Counted from the first letter of the stretch, positions 44,601-54,082 are shown. The stretch: DNA of 64,000 nt from Curtobacterium sp. ISL-83 (GCF_018613895.1 NZ_JAGGPH010000011.1:124001-188000), one strand, 5' to 3'. Translations and numbers: made by a program. The notes: a model not told the origin generated them from the sequence alone.

Positions 44601-45908
44601 GTGCGTATCTCTGTCATCGGCTGCGGGTACCTCGGTGCCGTGCACGCCGCCTCCATGGCCAAGCTCGGACACGAGGTCGTCGCGGTGGACGTCGACCCCG
44701 TCAAGATCGAACGGCTCGCCTCGGGCGAAGCGCCGTTCTTCGAGCCCGGTCTGCCCGAGATCCTCGGCGAGGCCCTCGCGTCCGGCCGGATCCGGTTCAC
44801 GACCGACATGTCCGAGGTCGCGGGTGCCCAGGTGCACTTCCTCGCCGTCGGGACGCCGCAGGGCCCGACCGGTGCCGCGGACCTGACCTACGTGAACGCG
44901 GCCGTCGCGTCCCTCATCCCGCACCTGTCGCCGGACGACTTCGTGGTCGGCAAGTCCACCGTGCCCGTGGGCACCGCGGCGCGCCTCGCCGCCGAGGTCA
45001 GCGCCGTCGTCCCCGGCGCGACGCTCGTGTGGAACCCGGAGTTCCTCCGCGAGGGCTTCGCGGTCCAGGACACCATCGCGCCCGACCGCTTCGTCTACGG
45101 CGTGCCGGAGGGCGACGCCGGGCAGCGCGCGGTCGCCGCGCTCGACGAGATCTACGCGACGGCGCTCGCCGAGGGCACGCCCCGCCTGGTGGTCGACCTC
45201 GCCACGGCCGAGCTCGTGAAGATCAGCGCGAACGCCTTCCTGGCGACCAAGATCTCGTTCATCAACGCCATGGCCGAGATCGCCGAGGTCGCCGGTGCCG
45301 ACGTCACCGCCCTCGCGGACGCCATCGGCCACGACGCCCGGATCGGCCGGAAGTTCCTGAACGCCGGGCTCGGCTTCGGCGGTGGCTGCCTGCCAAAGGA
45401 CATCCGCGCGTTCCAGGCGCGGGCGGACGAACTCGGCGTGGGCGAGTCCCTGGCGTTCCTGGCCGACGTCGACGCCATCAACCTCCGCCGCCGCGACCAC
45501 GTCGTCGAGCTGGCGCAGGAGGTCCTGGGCGGGGTCGTCGCCGGCAAGCGGATCGCTGCACTCGGACTGGCGTTCAAGCCGAACTCCGACGACGTCCGCG
45601 ACTCCCCGGCACTCGACATCGCGAGCCGCCTGCAGGCCCTCGGCGCGACGGTCGCCGCCTACGACCCGGAGGCCGTGGTCACCGCCCGCCGGATCCACCC
45701 CGAGCTCGAGTACGTCGAGAGCGCTGCCGAGGCGCTCGGGGGCGCCGACCTCGTGCTGGTGCTGACGGAGTGGCAGGAGTTCCGCGAGCTGGACCCGACC
45801 GCGGCCGCCACCCTCGTGGCGAACCCGGTCGTGATCGACGGACGGAACTGCCTGGACCGCGACGCCTGGACCGCCGCCGGGTTCACCCTGCGGGGCATGG
45901 GCCGCTAG
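44601..45908 (+). CDS. ugd: UDP-glucose 6-dehydrogenase
   Basis: 435 residues. The NAD-binding Rossmann motif is ISVIGCGYLGAVHAASMAKLG. WNPEFLREGFAVQDTI and NAGLGFGGGCLPKD are family signatures, the second with catalytic Cys 263. LGLAFKPNSDDVRDSPA is the UDP-binding domain. It oxidises UDP-glucose to UDP-glucuronate for surface polysaccharide. The stop shares the palindromic CTAG (45905-45908) with the stop of the convergent DUF2142 gene, so the two genes overlap by four bases. Confidence 0.95.
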   Translation: MRISVIGCGYLGAVHAASMAKLGHEVVAVDVDPVKIERLASGEAPFFEPGLPEILGEALASGRIRFTTDMSEVAGAQVHFLAVGTPQGPTGAADLTYVNAAVASLIPHLSPDDFVVGKSTVPVGTAARLAAEVSAVVPGATLVWNPEFLREGFAVQDTIAPDRFVYGVPEGDAGQRAVAALDEIYATALAEGTPRLVVDLATAELVKISANAFLATKISFINAMAEIAEVAGADVTALADAIGHDARIGRKFLNAGLGFGGGCLPKDIRAFQARADELGVGESLAFLADVDAINLRRRDHVVELAQEVLGGVVAGKRIAALGLAFKPNSDDVRDSPALDIASRLQALGATVAAYDPEAVVTARRIHPELEYVESAAEALGGADLVLVLTEWQEFRELDPTAAATLVANPVVIDGRNCLDRDAWTAAGFTLRGMGR

Positions 45909-47479
45909 GACCCGGGCTCGACCCGCACCGGCTCGCGGGAGGTCTCGGCCTCCGGTCGGCCGGACGGGATCCGTCCGATCCGGACGACGGCTGCGACCAG
46001 GACCACGGCGACCACGGAGAGCAGTGCGCCGACGACCCAGACCGGCACCGGGCCTCCCGTCGCGAAGCGGGCGAGCCCCTCGGCCGTCACCGGGCCGCGC
46101 GCACCGTTCCAGAACCAGGCGCTCACCACGCCGAGCCCGTACCCGCCGATCACGACGGACCCCACCGCGATCGTCGTCGCGAGCGACCGGCGGCCGCCCG
46201 GGGTGCGCGGGATGCGGCGCCACGCGACGGCGCTGATGGCGATCAGGCAGACGATCGCGGGGAAGTAGTAGCGCCCTTGCGTCGCCGCGACGAACGTGGT
46301 CGAGAGGTACGACGTCGCGCTCGTCCACGTCTGCCCCGCGATCAGGAGCGCCGGGAACACCGCCAGGCACACCACGGCCCGACGCTCCGGTCCGCGGCGG
46401 AAGCCCCAGACCAGGACCACGCCGAGGGCGACCACCGTCAGGACCGCGGTCAGCACCCCGCCGATGGAGACCTGGGCACCACCACCCGCGCTGCCCCAGA
46501 ACGTCCGTGTGATCGTGCCCCAACTCACGTTCAGGAAGTGGAGCAGGCTCGGCCCCTGCCCGGGCGGGAACGGCATCGGCGGTCGGTACTGCTCGTAGCC
46601 GTTCGGCTGGAGGTGGTGGTAGGCGACCAGGTTGTGCAGCCACCACCACGCGCCGATCAGGGCGGCGACACCGAGGGCCACGAGGGTCCGCAGGACGCGT
46701 GCGGTCATCGGGAGGCGCCCGGCACCCGCCACGAGGCCGACGACCGCGACGAACGGGATCGCCGGGAGCCCCGTGCCCTTGCACCAGATCAGCACGCCGA
46801 GCGCGACCCCGAGCCCCAGCAGGGTGCGCCGTCGCAGGTCGCCGGTGAGCAGGCGCGTCGCGAGCCAGGCGACGACACCGCCGAAGAGCATCACGGGGGC
46901 GTCGTTCGACACCGACGAGGCGATCGACGCCAGCTGGGGCGTGGCGAACAGCGCCACCGCGCCGACGAGCGCGGCTCGCGGCGACCGGGTCAGCCGGCGG
47001 ACCGACGCCCAGACGAGCAACGGCAGGGCGGCGACCCAGGCGACGTCCACCAGACGCAGGACCAGCACGGCGCGGTCCCACCGGAGGTCGCCGTAGTGCG
47101 CGAGCCGCAGCGCGGCCGCGCCGACCAGGTACGCGGTCGGTGGGTGCTGGGTCATCTGGTCGACGGTCGCGGAGGTCCCGGGGACGTCCTGGAGGAGCTG
47201 GGTCACCGTGGACCGCGTCGCTGCGGGCTGCAGGGCCTCACGCTGCTGCGCCGCCATCACCGCGTTCAGGATGCGGAGGTCTCCGGGAGCCGCCCACGGG
47301 TGGCCGAGCGCGACCTGCACCGTCGCGTCGACGTGCGCGCGCTCGTCCGGGGCCTGGAACGGCGGGACGACGAGCGCCCAGACGACGAGCCAGAGCGTGA
47401 ACGCCAGGGTGACGGCCGCGACGGTGACGCGCTCCCAGGTCGCGATCCGCGGGTGGTCGGCAACGGGCTCGGCCGGCAT
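45905..47479 (-). CDS. DUF2142-type polytopic membrane protein, probable GT-C-like glycan enzyme
   Basis: 524 residues with about ten to twelve transmembrane helices. After the first helix the external loop begins VVPPFQAPDERAHVDATV, the P-F-Q-x-P-D-E-x-A-H signature of DUF2142. Acidic residues at that site recall GT-C glycosyltransferases that use polyprenyl-phosphate sugars. The function is inferred only from topology and from its place among surface-glycan genes. ATG 47479 follows AGGAG, with a TAGGCT -10 about 35 bases further upstream. Confidence 0.82.
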   Translation of the reverse strand: MPAEPVADHPRIATWERVTVAAVTLAFTLWLVVWALVVPPFQAPDERAHVDATVQVALGHPWAAPGDLRILNAVMAAQQREALQPAATRSTVTQLLQDVPGTSATVDQMTQHPPTAYLVGAAALRLAHYGDLRWDRAVLVLRLVDVAWVAALPLLVWASVRRLTRSPRAALVGAVALFATPQLASIASSVSNDAPVMLFGGVVAWLATRLLTGDLRRRTLLGLGVALGVLIWCKGTGLPAIPFVAVVGLVAGAGRLPMTARVLRTLVALGVAALIGAWWWLHNLVAYHHLQPNGYEQYRPPMPFPPGQGPSLLHFLNVSWGTITRTFWGSAGGGAQVSIGGVLTAVLTVVALGVVLVWGFRRGPERRAVVCLAVFPALLIAGQTWTSATSYLSTTFVAATQGRYYFPAIVCLIAISAVAWRRIPRTPGGRRSLATTIAVGSVVIGGYGLGVVSAWFWNGARGPVTAEGLARFATGGPVPVWVVGALLSVVAVVLVAAVVRIGRIPSGRPEAETSREPVRVEPGS

Positions 47480-47539
47480 GCGGGACTCCTGGGGATCGGG
47501 ACGTGACTCGCGACAGCCTAGGGGGAGTGGCGTGACGAC

Positions 47540-47569
47540 CCGGAACCGCGGGGGCCGGAACCGCGGGGG
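47540..47569. repeat. Perfect 15-bp tandem duplication
   Basis: CCGGAACCGCGGGGG is present twice head to tail in the 107-bp gap between the DUF2142 start and the gtrA stop. No function is apparent. A recent slippage event is the simplest reading. Confidence 0.85.
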
Positions 47570-47586
47570 CGCGTGTGGGCGAACGG

Positions 47587-48087
47587 TCAGACGCCGGTGC
47601 TGACCCGGCGCTCGCCGGAGTCGGATCCGTTCCCCGGCGTGGCCTCCGGAGCGCGACGCCCTCCGCGATCGGGGTGGTACACCCACACCTTGTACAGCCA
47701 GAACCGGAACACCGTCCCGAGCACAAGGCCGATGACGTTGCCGGAGATGTTGTCCGCGAGCGCTGAGGTGAACCCGAGCACGTAGTGCGAGATCGCGAGG
47801 CAGCCGAGGGAGATCACCATGCCGCCGAGCGACACGATCACGAACTCCACGCCCTCACGAGCGGCGACCGCACGGCGCTGGTCGCGGAAGGTCCAGTACC
47901 GGTTGCCGATCCAGTTCACCATGATGGCCACCGAGGTCGACACGACCTTCGCCCAGAACGGGCCGGAGTGGATCTCGTGGGGGGAGAACACGGTCGCGCG
48001 CAGGACGTTGAAGACCGCGGTGTCGACGACGAAGCCGATGGCGCCGACGACGCCGAAGCGGGCAAGCTGCGCGATGAGTCGCCGCAC
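47587..48087 (-). CDS. GtrA-family membrane protein
   Basis: 166 residues, four transmembrane helices. FGVVGAIGFVVDTAVFNVL and VNWIGNRYWTFRDQRR are the GtrA signature. The last helix, NVIGLVLGTVFRFWLYKVWV, is followed by a polar tail. GtrA proteins are thought to flip polyprenyl-phosphate-linked sugars for cell-wall glycan decoration (established for some, inferred here). The GTG at 48087 has a GGGAG ribosome site. It diverges from purK, and the DUF2142 protein downstream is a possible partner. Confidence 0.88.
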   Translation of the reverse strand: MRRLIAQLARFGVVGAIGFVVDTAVFNVLRATVFSPHEIHSGPFWAKVVSTSVAIMVNWIGNRYWTFRDQRRAVAAREGVEFVIVSLGGMVISLGCLAISHYVLGFTSALADNISGNVIGLVLGTVFRFWLYKVWVYHPDRGGRRAPEATPGNGSDSGERRVSTGV

Positions 48088-48231
48088 GTGGTCTCCCGGG
48101 TCCGTAGAGTGTCGTTGTCCGGCCCGGGCTCGTCGCCTGGTCCGGACCTGCCCGCACACGAGCGGGCCAACGGGCAATGGTAGACGGTGACCCCTCGCCG
48201 TCTGGTGGGAACGTCGGAAGGAACGGACAGG

Positions 48232-49368
48232 ATGTCGTTGCGTGTCGGAGTGATCGGTGGCGGACAGCTCGCGCGGATGATGGTCCCGCCCGCGGTCGAA
48301 CTCGGTGTCGACATCCGGGTGCTCGCCGAGCAGGACGGCATGTCCGCCGGCATCGCGGCGACCGCCACGGGGGACTACCACGACGCCGAGACCGTCCTGG
48401 CGTTCGCGCGCGAGGTCGACGTCGTCACGTTCGACCACGAGCACGTCCCGCAGGACGTCCTGCGCGCGCTCGTCGACGCCGGCGTCGCGGTGCACCCCGG
48501 CCCGGACGCCCTCGCGGTGGCACAGGACAAGCTCGTGATGCGCCGGAGGCTGACGGACCTGGGCCTGCCGGTCCCGGACTGGGCAGCGGTGCACGACGCC
48601 GCCGAACTCGGCGCGTTCCTCGACGCGCACGGCGGTCGCGCGGTCGTGAAGACGGCCAGGGGTGGCTACGACGGCAAGGGAGTCCGGGTCGTCACCGACG
48701 CCTCCGGTGCCGACGACTGGTTCATCGCGCTCGCCGAGGTGGGCGCGGGCGAGGCCCTGCTCGCCGAGGAACTCGTCCCCTTCACCCGCGAGCTCGCGCA
48801 GTCCGTCGCCCGACGCCCCTCCGGTCAGGTCGTGGCCTGGCCGCTCGTGCAGACCGAGCAGCGCGACGGGGTGTGCGCGGAGGTCATCGCGCCCGCACCG
48901 GACAGCGCCGGTCGGCTCGCCGACGCCGCCGAGTCCCTCGCGGTCCGGGTCGCCGAGGAGCTCGGGGTGACGGGTGTCCTCGCCGTCGAGCTGTTCCAGA
49001 CAGCTGATGAACGCATCCTCATCAACGAGCTCGCGATGCGGCCCCACAACACCGGCCACTGGTCCATCGACGGTGCGACGACGAGCCAGTTCGAGCAGCA
49101 CCTGCGGGCCGTCCTCGACCTGCCGCTCGGGGCCACCGGTGCGCACGCCCCCGCCGCCGTCATGGTGAACGTGCTCGGCGGTCCCGCCGACGGTGACCTG
49201 GCCGGCCGGTACCCGGACGCGCTCGCCGCGTTCCCCGAGGCGAAGTTCCACTTCTACGGCAAGGCCCCGCGTCCGGGGCGGAAGGTCGGGCACGTCACGG
49301 TCATCGGCGACGACCTGGACGACGTCGTGTACCGCGCTCGGGCAGCTGCCGCGCACTTCGACGACTGA
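48232..49368 (+). CDS. purK: 5-(carboxyamino)imidazole ribonucleotide synthase
   Basis: 378 residues of the ATP-grasp superfamily. RVGVIGGGQLARMMVPPAVE is the N-terminal signature. VVKTARGGYDGKGVRV is the ATP loop, and LINELAMRPHNTGHWSIDGA binds Mg. It carboxylates AIR with bicarbonate and ATP in purine synthesis, and PurE (52245) then rearranges the product. ATG 48232 with an AAGGAA site starts at the first beta-strand; a GTG at 48187 would add 15 residues. Normally next to purE, it is separated from it here by two unrelated genes. Confidence 0.94.
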   Translation: MSLRVGVIGGGQLARMMVPPAVELGVDIRVLAEQDGMSAGIAATATGDYHDAETVLAFAREVDVVTFDHEHVPQDVLRALVDAGVAVHPGPDALAVAQDKLVMRRRLTDLGLPVPDWAAVHDAAELGAFLDAHGGRAVVKTARGGYDGKGVRVVTDASGADDWFIALAEVGAGEALLAEELVPFTRELAQSVARRPSGQVVAWPLVQTEQRDGVCAEVIAPAPDSAGRLADAAESLAVRVAEELGVTGVLAVELFQTADERILINELAMRPHNTGHWSIDGATTSQFEQHLRAVLDLPLGATGAHAPAAVMVNVLGGPADGDLAGRYPDALAAFPEAKFHFYGKAPRPGRKVGHVTVIGDDLDDVVYRARAAAAHFDD

Positions 49369-49421
49369 CGCCCGGCGAGTGCCCTGACGCCCGGCGGGTC
49401 CCCTGACGCCGGGCGACTGCC
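49365..49421 (+). repeat. Three 19-bp tandem repeats at the end of purK
   Basis: Units of CTGACGCCCGGCG(A/G)GT(G/C)CC begin at 49365, 49384 and 49403. The first overlaps the purK stop codon. Degenerate partial units continue to about 49470. Each unit carries an in-frame-looking TGA, so read-through would stop again quickly. Confidence 0.8.
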
Positions 49422-49482
49422 GCGGAGGGCGGCGAGTCCCTGACGGACTGCCGCGCGGCGGGTCCCCTGAAGGACGGACACC

Positions 49483-49521
49483 CGCTCGGGTGCCACCCGC
49501 ACTGGCGCTGGCACCCGAGCG
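49483..49521 (+). terminator. Hairpin terminator after purK
   Basis: Arms CGCTCGGGTGCCA (49483-49495) and TGGCACCCGAGCG (49509-49521) have a 13-base loop. No T-run follows. It separates purK and its minisatellite from the GH6 gene. Confidence 0.65.
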
Positions 49522-49568
49522 CACCCGGTGGTGCGATGGGACCTCGCCGTCCGAACAGGGAGTCCGCC

Positions 49569-51008
49569 ATGCGCCGCCGTCGATTGGCCGTCCTCGTCTG
49601 CGGCGCCGCCGCTCTCGCCGTCGCCCTGACCGTCAGCGTCGCCGCGGCCCCCTCGACCGCGGCGACGGCGACGGGTCCGGCCGCGACGGGTGCGGCCGCG
49701 ACGGGTCCGGCCACGTCGTCGCCGGCGTCGGTGGTCCGGCAGGCGACCGCGGCGACAGTCTGGGGGAAGGGCCCGTACCGGAGCCCCACGAGCGAGGCAG
49801 CGAAGGCCGCGACCGCGCTGACCCCGAGCGACCCGGCCGGCGCTGCCGCCGCAGCGACGATCGCCCGCTACCCGGTCGCGAGCTGGCTCGGCGAGTGGAC
49901 GCAGGGGACGGCGCTGACGCGGACCATCGACCAGGCCGTCGCCGGTGCCCAGCAAGCCGGCACGACGCCCGTCTTCGTCACGTACGCGATCCCGGACCGG
50001 GACTGCGGCGGCTACTCCGCGGGCGGGTTCGACGAGACCTCCTACGACGCCTGGGTCGACACCATCGCAGCACGTCTGTCCGGGCACCGGGCGGTGGTCG
50101 TCGTCGAACCGGACGCGCTGTCGATGCTCGGCGGCAGCCGGTGTGACGCCGGACTCGAGGCGCAGCGCTACCGCATCCTGCACCGCGAGGTCCGTGCCCT
50201 CGGGGCCGTGGGCGTCGCCGCGTACCTGGACGGCGGGAACTCGAACTGGGTCCCGGTGGCCGAAGCCGCACGGCGCCTCACCGCAGCCGGTGTGCAGGAC
50301 GCCCGCGGGTTCTTCACGAACGTCGCGAACGACTACCCGACCTCGGCCGAGGTGGCGTACGCCGACCAGGTGTCGGCGGCGACCGCGGGGTCGCACTACG
50401 TGATCGACACCTCGCGGAACGGGCAGGGGTGGCGTGGGACGTGGTGCAACGGTCCCGGAGCCGGACTCGGCGACGCACCGTCCGTCGCGCCGCCCGGGAC
50501 CGCGCTCGACGCACTGCTCTGGGTGAAGACCCCCGGGGCGAGCGACGGGACCTGCAACGGGGGCCCGGCGGCCGGGACGTGGTGGTCGGCAGCCGCGCGG
50601 TCCCTCGTCGCGAACGCGCGCACGGCCGGCGTCACGGCGACCGGAGCCGCCACCGCAGCCCCGTCCGCTGCAGCCCCGTCCACCGGGACCGCTGCCCCCA
50701 CCGGGCACCGGGACGCGGTCCTCTCGGACGGTGTCCGACGCGTCTCCGTCCGCGGGTGGGCGTTCGACCGCGACGCACCGGGGACGGCGCTGCAGGTCCG
50801 CGTCTCGGTCGACGGCACGGTCGTCCAGACCCTGACCGCTGCCGATGCGCGCGCCGACGTCGACCGCACGTTCGGGGTCGGCGCCGACCACGGCTTCGCC
50901 GGCACGGTCAGCGCCGCGAGCGGACGGCGGACGATCTGCCTCGTCGCGGTCGGGATCGGCCGCGGAGGCGACACCGGCCTCGGCTGCGCCGCGCTGACCG
51001 TGCGCTGA
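49569..51008 (+). CDS. Secreted glycoside hydrolase family 6 (endoglucanase-like) with a C-terminal beta domain
   Basis: 479 residues. A Sec signal (MRRRRLAVLVCGAAALAVAL) and an Ala/Thr-rich linker are followed by the GH6 barrel: YAIPDRDCGGYSAGG (from 139, catalytic-acid region), VVVVEPDALSMLGG (Asp 182), YLDGGNSNWVP and VIDTSRNGQGW. GH6 enzymes cleave beta-1,4-glucan with inversion. A second ~95-residue module (VSVRGWAFDRDAPGTALQV, ending GCAALTV) resembles beta-sandwich repeats on many actinobacterial secreted proteins and may bind the wall or carbohydrate. ATG 49569 follows AGGGAG. The gene splits purK from purE, which suggests insertion. Confidence 0.88.
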   Translation: MRRRRLAVLVCGAAALAVALTVSVAAAPSTAATATGPAATGAAATGPATSSPASVVRQATAATVWGKGPYRSPTSEAAKAATALTPSDPAGAAAAATIARYPVASWLGEWTQGTALTRTIDQAVAGAQQAGTTPVFVTYAIPDRDCGGYSAGGFDETSYDAWVDTIAARLSGHRAVVVVEPDALSMLGGSRCDAGLEAQRYRILHREVRALGAVGVAAYLDGGNSNWVPVAEAARRLTAAGVQDARGFFTNVANDYPTSAEVAYADQVSAATAGSHYVIDTSRNGQGWRGTWCNGPGAGLGDAPSVAPPGTALDALLWVKTPGASDGTCNGGPAAGTWWSAAARSLVANARTAGVTATGAATAAPSAAAPSTGTAAPTGHRDAVLSDGVRRVSVRGWAFDRDAPGTALQVRVSVDGTVVQTLTAADARADVDRTFGVGADHGFAGTVSAASGRRTICLVAVGIGRGGDTGLGCAALTVR

Positions 51009-51059
51009 CCTGCCACCATCGCGGTCGTGGACACGCCGGGATCCGGGGACAATGGAGCC

Positions 51060-52235
51060 ATGCCAGCCGATCTCCTGCGCCGTGCCGTCCGCCGACTCGG
51101 TCGGACGCTGCGACCGGCGCCGGGGGCGTCACCCGCCCACCCGGCCGACCCCGTGCCTCCCGTCCCCGTCGTCGGGTACGTCGTGGCGGGCGGCGGCGGC
51201 GCGCACCCCGCGTCGGCACACGTCCGTGTGGTGCGGCGGATCGAGCACCTCGCGGCCTCCGGGGCGGCGACCGTGCAGCAGGTCGAACCGGACGCGTTCG
51301 TGTCCGGAACCGACACGACCGAGTACGCGGTGCTCCTCGTGCAGCGCGACATCCTGCCGATCGGCGTCGTCGGACCGTTCCTCGACGCGGCACGCGCACG
51401 TGCGATCCGCGTCGTGGCCGAGGTGGACGACGACTTCTTCACCGAGGCGGGTCGGGCCCGACTCGCGCGCGCCGAGTACGACCCCGACCGGTTGGCCTCG
51501 ATCGACGCGGTCGTGCGGGGCGCGGACGTCGTCATCGTCAGCACGGAAGAGCTCGCCGTCGTCGTCCGGCCCATCGCGCGCGACGTCGTCGTCGTCCCGA
51601 ACGCGCTGGACCCGACGCTCTGGACCGCTGGAACGTCCGCCGGGACCACCCCGGACCCGGCCGCCGAGGCCACGGTCGCACCCCCCGACGACGAACACCG
51701 CGTGCTCTACATGGGCACGATGACGCACGCGGCGGACCTCGAACTGCTCGAACCGGTGTTCTCGGATCTCCGCGCGGTCGACGGATCGCCCGTCCGGCTC
51801 GAGGTGATCGGGATCACGGAGGACTCCGACGCCCGCTGGTACCGACGGATCGAGGTCCCGGACGGCCACTACCCGGCGTTCGCCCGCTGGCTGGTGGCGA
51901 ACCGATCGCGGTGGAGCGCGGGGGTGGCTCCGCTCCGCGACGAGGAGTTCAACCGGTCGAAGAGCGACCTGAAGTTCCTGGAGTACACGGCACTCGGCCT
52001 GCCGGCCGTCGTCTCCGACCGCCCCGCCTACGCCGAGGCCGCTCGCCACGGTGCCGTCGTCGTGCCGGACGACGTCGCCGTCTGGCGGTCCGCGGTGGTC
52101 GCCGCGGTCGCCGCCGGCGGACCGGCTCCCGACACGCTCGCGTTCCTCCGTCGGCGCACGTTGGGTGGAGACGGCTCGGCCTGGCAGGACGTGTTGCTCC
52201 AGGGGCGGCCGGGAGGCGCGGCCCGGTCCCGTTAG
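51060..52235 (+). CDS. Glycosyltransferase-like protein (GT-B, family 4 related)
   Basis: 391 residues. The N-terminal domain starts VVGYVVAGGGGAHPASAHVR and contains RVVAEVDDDFF. The C-terminal donor-like domain has VLYMGTMTHAADLELLEP and KFLEYTALGLPAVVSDRPAY, the usual E-x-x-x-x-G-x-P-V pattern. The substrate is unknown. ATG 51060 is preceded by GACAAT six bases upstream and by GGAG, so it is either leaderless or uses that site. Its TAG stop overlaps the purE -10 element. Confidence 0.78.
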   Translation: MPADLLRRAVRRLGRTLRPAPGASPAHPADPVPPVPVVGYVVAGGGGAHPASAHVRVVRRIEHLAASGAATVQQVEPDAFVSGTDTTEYAVLLVQRDILPIGVVGPFLDAARARAIRVVAEVDDDFFTEAGRARLARAEYDPDRLASIDAVVRGADVVIVSTEELAVVVRPIARDVVVVPNALDPTLWTAGTSAGTTPDPAAEATVAPPDDEHRVLYMGTMTHAADLELLEPVFSDLRAVDGSPVRLEVIGITEDSDARWYRRIEVPDGHYPAFARWLVANRSRWSAGVAPLRDEEFNRSKSDLKFLEYTALGLPAVVSDRPAYAEAARHGAVVVPDDVAVWRSAVVAAVAAGGPAPDTLAFLRRRTLGGDGSAWQDVLLQGRPGGAARSR

Positions 52236-52238
52236 GCT
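52233..52238 (+). promoter_or_regulatory. -10 element of a leaderless promoter for purE
   Basis: TAGGCT, whose first three bases are the stop codon of the preceding gene, is followed by six bases and GTG 52245. Confidence 0.6.
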
Positions 52239-52244
52239 CGTCGC

Positions 52245-52757
52245 GTGACCGACACCACCGCTGCCGACCAGCCCCTCGTCTCGATCATCATGGGGTCCGA
52301 CTCCGACTGGCCGACGATGCGGCCGGCCGCTGAGACCCTCGACGAACTCGGCATCCCCTACGAGGTCGACGTCGTGTCAGCGCACCGGACACCCGACAAG
52401 ATGATGCGGTTCGCGCGGGCAGCCGCCGGGCGCGGACTCCGCGTCGTCATCGCCGGCGCCGGGGGAGCCGCACACCTGCCGGGCATGGTCGCATCGATGA
52501 CCACGCTGCCCGTGATCGGTGTCCCCGTGCAGCTGGCGCGGCTCGACGGCCTCGACTCCCTGCTGTCCATCGTCCAGATGCCAGCGGGGATCCCCGTCGC
52601 CACCGTCGCCATCAACGGTGCCGCGAACGCCGGGCTGCTCGCGGCGCGGATCATCGGGTCCTCGGAACCCGCCGTCGCCGAGCGTCTGGCCGCGCACGCG
52701 GTGGCGCTGGAAGCCGTGGTCGAGGAGAAGGCGACGCGCCTGCGCGAATCGCGCTGA
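52245..52757 (+). CDS. purE: N5-carboxyaminoimidazole ribonucleotide mutase
   Basis: 170 residues. [19 protein letters not shown] and [12 protein letters not shown] are the class I PurE active-site loops, with the catalytic His in [22 protein letters not shown] and [20 protein letters not shown] complete the octamer core. It converts N5-CAIR from PurK to CAIR in purine synthesis. GTG 52245 is set by the -10 hexamer six bases upstream. Confidence 0.95.
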   Translation: MTDTTAADQPLVSIIMGSDSDWPTMRPAAETLDELGIPYEVDVVSAHRTPDKMMRFARAAAGRGLRVVIAGAGGAAHLPGMVASMTTLPVIGVPVQLARLDGLDSLLSIVQMPAGIPVATVAINGAANAGLLAARIIGSSEPAVAERLAAHAVALEAVVEEKATRLRESR

Positions 52758-52829
52758 GCCTCCAGGTCGACCCGTCGACGACGTGACGGGTCCCCGGGAC
52801 CCGGCCCAGCCGCCTGCCGCCGCTCGCCG

Positions 52830-53972
52830 CTAGAGGTCGGCGTGCAGCTGCCAGGTCTCGGTGGCGGAGTCGCGCCAGTCGAACATCCGGGCGCGGTCCG
52901 GGCCGGCGATCGACAGGCGTTCGGCGAGCACCCGGTCGTTGACGACCTGGTACACCGCCTGCGCGAGCCGTTCCGGGTAGGACGCTCGAGGGTTCCGGGC
53001 GACCGTCACGCCGGCGTCGGACGCGACCTCGCGCACGGCCTCGTCGTCGGAGTGGACGACCGGCGTGCCGAAGTGCATCGCCTCGATCACGGGGAGGCCG
53101 AACCCCTCGGCGAGGCTCGGGAACACGAAGACCGTCGCACGGTCGTAGACCACGGCGAGGTCGGCGTCGTCGACCCGGCCGAGCACCTTCACGCGGTCGC
53201 GGGCGAGTCCGGCGCGCTCGGCGATGCCGTAGACGTCAACGTCGCCCCAGCCGTCCGGGCCGGCGATCACGAGGGGGATGTCGGTCGGGGCCTCGGGGTG
53301 GGCCATGCCCTCGATGAGGTGTACCAGGCCCTTGCGGGGCTCGAGGGTGCCGACGGCGAGGACGTACCGCTCGGGGAGCCCGAGGCGTTCGGCGCGGAGA
53401 TCGGCGTCGACGGGGATGCGGAGCCGCGCGCTCGGCGCACCGCCGATGACGCGCAGTCGGCCGTCGAAGTGGTGGATCTCGTTGAGGGCTCCCGCGACGG
53501 CGTGGGTGGGCACGACCACGGCGTCCGCGTACTTCCACGCCCGCCGGATCATGGCCTTGTGGAACTGCACACCCCGCGGGGTGAGGGTCTCGGGGTGGGT
53601 CCACGGCACGGTGTCGTGCACGGTCACGACCGTCTGGCGGCCGGGGTCGGTCTCACGGTTGTGCTTCACGAGGGGCGCGAGCACGCTGGGTGCGTGCACG
53701 AGGCCGTGCGCAGCCGATCCGACGAGGCCCGCCTGCCACGCGAGCGAGAGCTCGCGCCGGGGGAGCGGCAACCGCTGCAGGCCGGACAGGCCCGGCAGCA
53801 GCGTGCGGAGCCGCTGCATGTCGGCGGGCGGTGCCGCGGACACGAGCGCTTCGACGTCGCAACCCGCCGGAGCGGTCTCGATGAGGTGGCGGGTGAGTTC
53901 TTCCGCGTAGCGGCCGATGCCGCCGGGAACCGGTGCGATCACCTGGTCCACGATCACGCGGAGCGTCGTCAT
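52830..53972 (-). CDS. GT4 glycosyltransferase
   Basis: 380 residues. The N-terminal VDQVIAPVPGGIGRYAEEL is the acceptor-domain start of the family 4 group that includes mannosyl- and rhamnosyltransferases. VTVHDTVPWTHPE follows. The donor domain has VLAVGTLEPRKGLVHLIEG and FVFPSLAEGFGLPVIEAMHF with the E-x7-E motif. It probably extends a surface polysaccharide from a nucleotide sugar. It diverges from the next glycosyltransferase. A minus-strand TAGTGT hexamer at 54028-54033 gives a ~50-nt leader. Confidence 0.88.
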   Translation of the reverse strand: MTTLRVIVDQVIAPVPGGIGRYAEELTRHLIETAPAGCDVEALVSAAPPADMQRLRTLLPGLSGLQRLPLPRRELSLAWQAGLVGSAAHGLVHAPSVLAPLVKHNRETDPGRQTVVTVHDTVPWTHPETLTPRGVQFHKAMIRRAWKYADAVVVPTHAVAGALNEIHHFDGRLRVIGGAPSARLRIPVDADLRAERLGLPERYVLAVGTLEPRKGLVHLIEGMAHPEAPTDIPLVIAGPDGWGDVDVYGIAERAGLARDRVKVLGRVDDADLAVVYDRATVFVFPSLAEGFGLPVIEAMHFGTPVVHSDDEAVREVASDAGVTVARNPRASYPERLAQAVYQVVNDRVLAERLSIAGPDRARMFDWRDSATETWQLHADL

Positions 53973-54082
53973 GCCGGGTCGGTCCTTCCGTCGAGCGCGG
54001 ACGACCTGGGGGTCCGCGGGCGCCCCGACACTATCAGCGCGGTCCCGTGAGCCCGCCGCGCGGACGGGCCTCCGGCGGTCGT

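Noticed and set aside
52210-52232. CCGGGAGGCGCGG near the end of the 51060 glycosyltransferase, similar to the element's left arm
   Set aside because: The downstream half does not pair with it beyond a few bases.
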